Below the pieces are notes generated by a model. That model saw only the letters and a program-made list of their open reading frames with translations. It did not search any database and was not told the origin of the DNA. A stretch of DNA of 7,473 bases from a bacterium CG2_30_54_10 (GTDB taxonomy: Bacteria; Muiribacteriota; Ozemobacteria; Ozemobacterales; Ozemobacteraceae), in assembly GCA_001872985.1 (NCBI GenBank), contig MNYA01000364.1:1-7473 (forward strand), read 5' to 3'. The position numbers and the translations under genes were made by a program. Within the stretch, counting starts at the first letter, position 1. Every line of letters begins with the position of its first letter. Of this stretch, positions 4,919 to 7,473 are shown piece by piece.

Positions 4919-7294
4919 GTGGCATTTGGATCTGTTCGCATTCGGCGGATTTTGTTTTCCGGTGCCCTTTTCTGGGGGGCTTTCCTGCTTTTCTCCGTTC
5001 AACCGCTTGCAGGAAAAAGGCTTTTGCCGGTTCTGGGCGGGTCCGTCGGGGTCTGGACCGCCTGCATGCTGTTTTTCCAGGTCGTACTTCTGTGCGGCTA
5101 TCTTTTGGCGCATGCCGGCATCGTTTTTCTTGGCAGGAACCATCAGCCAATCGCGCAGATTCTGCTCCTGCTTTTAGGACTTTTTGCGGCGCCTGAATCT
5201 CTCGGCTCCAGGCATCCTGAATTGACCCAGGAAGCTCCTGCCGTCTGGATTTTTTTCGAGCTGTTCCGAACCCTGGGGTTTCCCCTGGTGGTACTTTCTG
5301 CCGGGGCTCCAGTCCTTCAGGCCTGGTATTCCTGGGACCCGGTTACCGGCCATGAGGACCCGTATCCGCTCTATTCCGCCAGCAACCTGGGATGCTTGGC
5401 AGCCTTGATCGCGTATCCGCTTCTGATCGAACCTAATATCCCTCTTTCCACGCAGATGTTATGGTGGAACCGCGGTTATCTGCTTCTCATATTTCTCTAC
5501 ATTGTATGCATGATGGTCATAAGGTCCCCGGAATTTGCAAAAGCCAGGTGGCCGCTCTCAGTCAATTGGCATTTTCTCCAAAAAAAGTGGAGCGGGCCAT
5601 CTCTCCGGGCAAAGGCCGATTCCTCACCTACGTTTGGAATGACAAACAATTCTGCCATTTCGACTGAAGGGAAAAATCTCCTCGGCCAGGAACCGGCTAG
5701 GCCCCCCGAATTATTGAGTGGATTTGTCAATTGGTACCTTCCGATCGAATGGGTGGTTCTGGCATTTTTTCCCGTGAGCCTGATGCTCGGGGTTACATCC
5801 ACGATAACCATGGATCTTGCCCCGCTGCCACTGCTTTGGGTACTTCCTTTGGCGGTCTATCTTCTCACTTACATATTGGCGTTTTCCGGGCCGCCGGCCT
5901 GGCGCGATTCGCGTTGGATGGCTCCTTTGGCCGTTGCGGTCATTGGATTGTATCTGCCGATCAATGTTTTCTTCGTGATGTATCCGGTATGGTATCTTCT
6001 TCTTTACGGCCTTTCCCTGATATTCGTGGTGGGTTTCGCCTTTCACTCGGAACTGTTTAAATCGCGGCCTGGAAAGGAATGGCTGACCGGTTTCTACCTT
6101 TGCACCGCCTTGGGAGGCTGCTTGGCGGGTGTTTTCAACGGTTTGGTTGCGCCTCTTTTCTTTTCCGGTCTTCAAGAAATGCCGCTTACAGTCGCTTTTG
6201 GGTCTTTGATTTTCTCCGGATTCAGGCCCCGAATGTCTTGGAGCACCGGCGGAGTCGCTGGAGCGGTTCTCCTTTGGTTGGCGGCGATCTGCTTGCTGGC
6301 TGGCTTTCGTGGCTTCGATTTTCAGGACAGGGAAGTTTTCAAGTTGTTGTTCCTGGCCGGTGGACTTCTCGTGGTTGCTCTGGGGAGCTCATTCCCGAGG
6401 ATTTTCGGGGGACTGTTTTGTGCGATGTTATGGTTTGGCAACTGGTACAATCTTTCTCCGCCGAACATTCTCGCGGAAGCCAGGAGTTTTTATGGAGTCT
6501 ATCGTGTAAGGGCGAACTGGACGGGCACCCACCATTTTCTTATGCACGGCCATATTCATCATGGCGGGCAGAAGTGGGTTCCGGTTTCCCAGAGGAAGCG
6601 GCCTTTCTATTATTACATCCGGGAAGGGCCGGTTGGCGGCATTTTCCGCGAAATCCAACGGCGTCACGGAACCCGAATTGGGGTGGTAGGGCTCGGAGTA
6701 GGAACCTTGGCTGGTTTCCTCAGACCCTGGCAGGAGATCACCTTTTTCGAGATCGACCCGCTGATCGCATCTTTGGCTCAGAACAAGGCGCTTTTCACCT
6801 TTCTGGGCGATTGCGTGGGGAGCTACTCACTGGTGATCGGCGATGCCCGGATCTCGCTGAAATACAAACAGCCCGGCAAGTTCGATCTGCTGGTTCTTGA
6901 CGCCTATTCGTCAGACTCGATACCGATCCATCTTCTTACAAAAGAAGCTTTAGCCCTGTATCTTCAGCATCTTTCCCCCGGCGGAATTCTGGCATTTCAC
7001 ATTTCCCACCGTTATCTCGACCTCGAACCCGTCGTCGGAAATCTTGTACGGGATGCCGGGTGCGTGGGTTACAGTATGGTTTTCCTACCCAACGGTGCGG
7101 GTCTCAGGCTGCGGTACGATGATGAGGATCTTCCTTACGTGTTCAGCTCCCATTGGGTGGTCATCGCCAGAACACAGGCCGACCTCAGCCGCCTTGTGGA
7201 AGACGGTCGCTGGAAGCCGATTAAAGATGACCCCGCACGCTCAGTTTGGTCCGACGATGCGACGAATGTCCTCGCCTGTTATACCTGGGAATGA
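4919..7294 (+). CDS. Polytopic membrane protein fused to a spermidine-synthase-like (SpeE/PAPT fold) domain
   Basis: This 791-residue protein joins two parts. Residues about 10-540 hold a dozen or so hydrophobic helices, starting with the family-typical stretch FSVQPLAGKRLLPVLGGS. Residues about 545-790 form a Rossmann-type aminopropyl/methyltransferase domain: HGHIHHGGQ, PFYYYIREGP, nucleotide-binding GLGVG (591-595), acidic FFEIDP with E611, GDAR with D642, and LDAYSSDSIPIHLL with D661 and D666 where spermidine synthases carry their catalytic loop. Such fusions are usually annotated as fused spermidine synthase, but the reaction is generally unproven. No speD, speA or other polyamine gene is in the window. 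The start is the first possible one after an in-frame stop at 4871-4873: a GTG at 4919 with no good Shine-Dalgarno, so the exact start is uncertain. The 76-bp upstream gap holds only a weak CGGTC/GACCG hairpin (about 4854-4877). A palindromic repeat is embedded in the loop after about helix 6. Confidence 0.88.
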   Translation: MAFGSVRIRRILFSGALFWGAFLLFSVQPLAGKRLLPVLGGSVGVWTACMLFFQVVLLCGYLLAHAGIVFLGRNHQPIAQILLLLLGLFAAPESLGSRHPELTQEAPAVWIFFELFRTLGFPLVVLSAGAPVLQAWYSWDPVTGHEDPYPLYSASNLGCLAALIAYPLLIEPNIPLSTQMLWWNRGYLLLIFLYIVCMMVIRSPEFAKARWPLSVNWHFLQKKWSGPSLRAKADSSPTFGMTNNSAISTEGKNLLGQEPARPPELLSGFVNWYLPIEWVVLAFFPVSLMLGVTSTITMDLAPLPLLWVLPLAVYLLTYILAFSGPPAWRDSRWMAPLAVAVIGLYLPINVFFVMYPVWYLLLYGLSLIFVVGFAFHSELFKSRPGKEWLTGFYLCTALGGCLAGVFNGLVAPLFFSGLQEMPLTVAFGSLIFSGFRPRMSWSTGGVAGAVLLWLAAICLLAGFRGFDFQDREVFKLLFLAGGLLVVALGSSFPRIFGGLFCAMLWFGNWYNLSPPNILAEARSFYGVYRVRANWTGTHHFLMHGHIHHGGQKWVPVSQRKRPFYYYIREGPVGGIFREIQRRHGTRIGVVGLGVGTLAGFLRPWQEITFFEIDPLIASLAQNKALFTFLGDCVGSYSLVIGDARISLKYKQPGKFDLLVLDAYSSDSIPIHLLTKEALALYLQHLSPGGILAFHISHRYLDLEPVVGNLVRDAGCVGYSMVFLPNGAGLRLRYDDEDLPYVFSSHWVVIARTQADLSRLVEDGRWKPIKDDPARSVWSDDATNVLACYTWE
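5614..5687. repeat. Palindromic dispersed-repeat element inside the fused synthase gene, translated in frame
   Basis: The outer ends are perfectly inverted (GGCCGA 5614-5619, TCGGCC 5682-5687). Inside, GATTCCTC...GGAATGACA (left) faces TGCCATTTCGACTGAAGGG...AAATCTC (right) as an imperfect inverted pair around a short AT-rich centre near 5645-5651. These half-sequences resemble a widespread class of bacterial intergenic repeats with cores such as TTCGGAATGACA and GTCATTTCGACCGAAGGG. Here the element is fully open in the host frame and encodes about residues 232-257, with the string PTFGMTNNSAISTEGKNL. It falls in a polar loop between membrane helices, where extra residues are easily tolerated. 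The copy is imperfect, suggesting an old insertion. Recognition of the repeat class is from memory of its consensus. Confidence 0.7.
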
Positions 7295-7385
7295 AAAGGC
7301 ATTGGAGCCCAGGCAAACGGGCGCATTCCAAAAAAGAGGTAGCCGGTCGAGAGAACAGCAGTGGCAGCGCATCAACGAAGAAGGT

Positions 7386-7459
7386 GTGTCATTGCGAGGA
7401 GCGCAAGCGACGAAGCAATCTCGATCGAAAAGATTGCTTCGCTTCGCTCGCAATGACAC
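7386..7459. repeat. Palindromic dispersed repeat (GTCATTGCGAG...GAAGCAATCT type)
   Basis: The left arm begins GTGTCATTGCGAG (7386-7398) and the right arm ends with its exact complement CTCGCAATGACAC (7447-7459). Inner arms GAAGCAATCT (7412-7421) and AGATTGCTTC (7431-7440) are also perfect around a 9-base loop. The left arm holds a few extra bases (GAGCGCAAGCGAC in place of CGAAGC). This sequence class is widely scattered between genes in many bacterial phyla and is often mis-annotated as small proteins containing SLRAKRSNL or similar. It lies 91 bp after the synthase gene; 7295-7385 between them shows nothing I can name. It could form a strong transcript hairpin but has no T-tract. Confidence 0.85.
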
Positions 7460-7473
7460 GTTCTCATCTTTGG

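Noticed and set aside
5711..6175. Minus-strand open frame of 154 codons in the membrane region of the synthase fusion
   Set aside because: Its very basic, Gln/Arg-rich product is the usual antisense of hydrophobic coding sequence.
6079..6900. Plus-strand open frame of 273 codons within the synthase fusion
   Set aside because: The main frame keeps membrane helices and all SAM-fold motifs throughout; the alternative product is Arg/Ser/Trp-rich with no domain.
7241..7459. Minus-strand open frame of 72 codons at the right end
   Set aside because: It starts in the terminal palindromic repeat and its SLRAKRSNL start is the known translation of that repeat class, not a gene.

Overview
The window reads as ordinary chromosome from an uncultured or little-studied bacterium. 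It is moderately GC-rich by eye, uses ATG and GTG starts with clear Shine-Dalgarno sequences, and has five sizeable genes, all on the + strand. The gaps between genes hold short palindromic and tandem repeats. No phage, conjugation, toxin or CRISPR gene is visible. The gene types (HflX, a PrsW-like protease, a membrane-fused spermidine-synthase-like protein, a membrane-anchored PD40 propeller) occur in several phyla, so I do not assign a taxon.

Layout: 1-227 is non-coding or at most the tail of an upstream frame, with a small hairpin and an operator-like inverted repeat. 228-1640 encodes a zinc-ribbon / single-TM / six-blade PD40 propeller protein. Seven bases later, 1648-2469 encodes a PrsW-family intramembrane metalloprotease homologue ending in a RanBP2-type zinc finger. 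The two probably form one transcription unit. 2558-3856 encodes the ribosome-associated GTPase HflX, followed by a long hairpin. 3926-4143 is a non-coding gap with a degenerate 9-bp tandem array. 4144-4842 encodes a secreted protein of unknown function. 4919-7294 encodes a 791-residue polytopic membrane protein fused to a spermidine-synthase-like domain. The window closes with a palindromic dispersed repeat at 7386-7459.

Two points stand out. First, a palindromic repeat of the same general type as the terminal one lies inside the fused spermidine-synthase-like gene (5614-5687). It is read through in frame and adds about 26 residues to a hydrophilic loop, which recalls the protein-coding palindromic elements of Rickettsia. 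Second, the first gene pair joins a single-pass protein carrying a cytosolic zinc ribbon to an intramembrane protease that carries its own zinc finger. That layout parallels the RsiW/PrsW substrate-protease pair and could be an undescribed regulated-proteolysis module; this is a hypothesis. HflX, the secreted protein and the synthase fusion show no obvious functional link to this pair.
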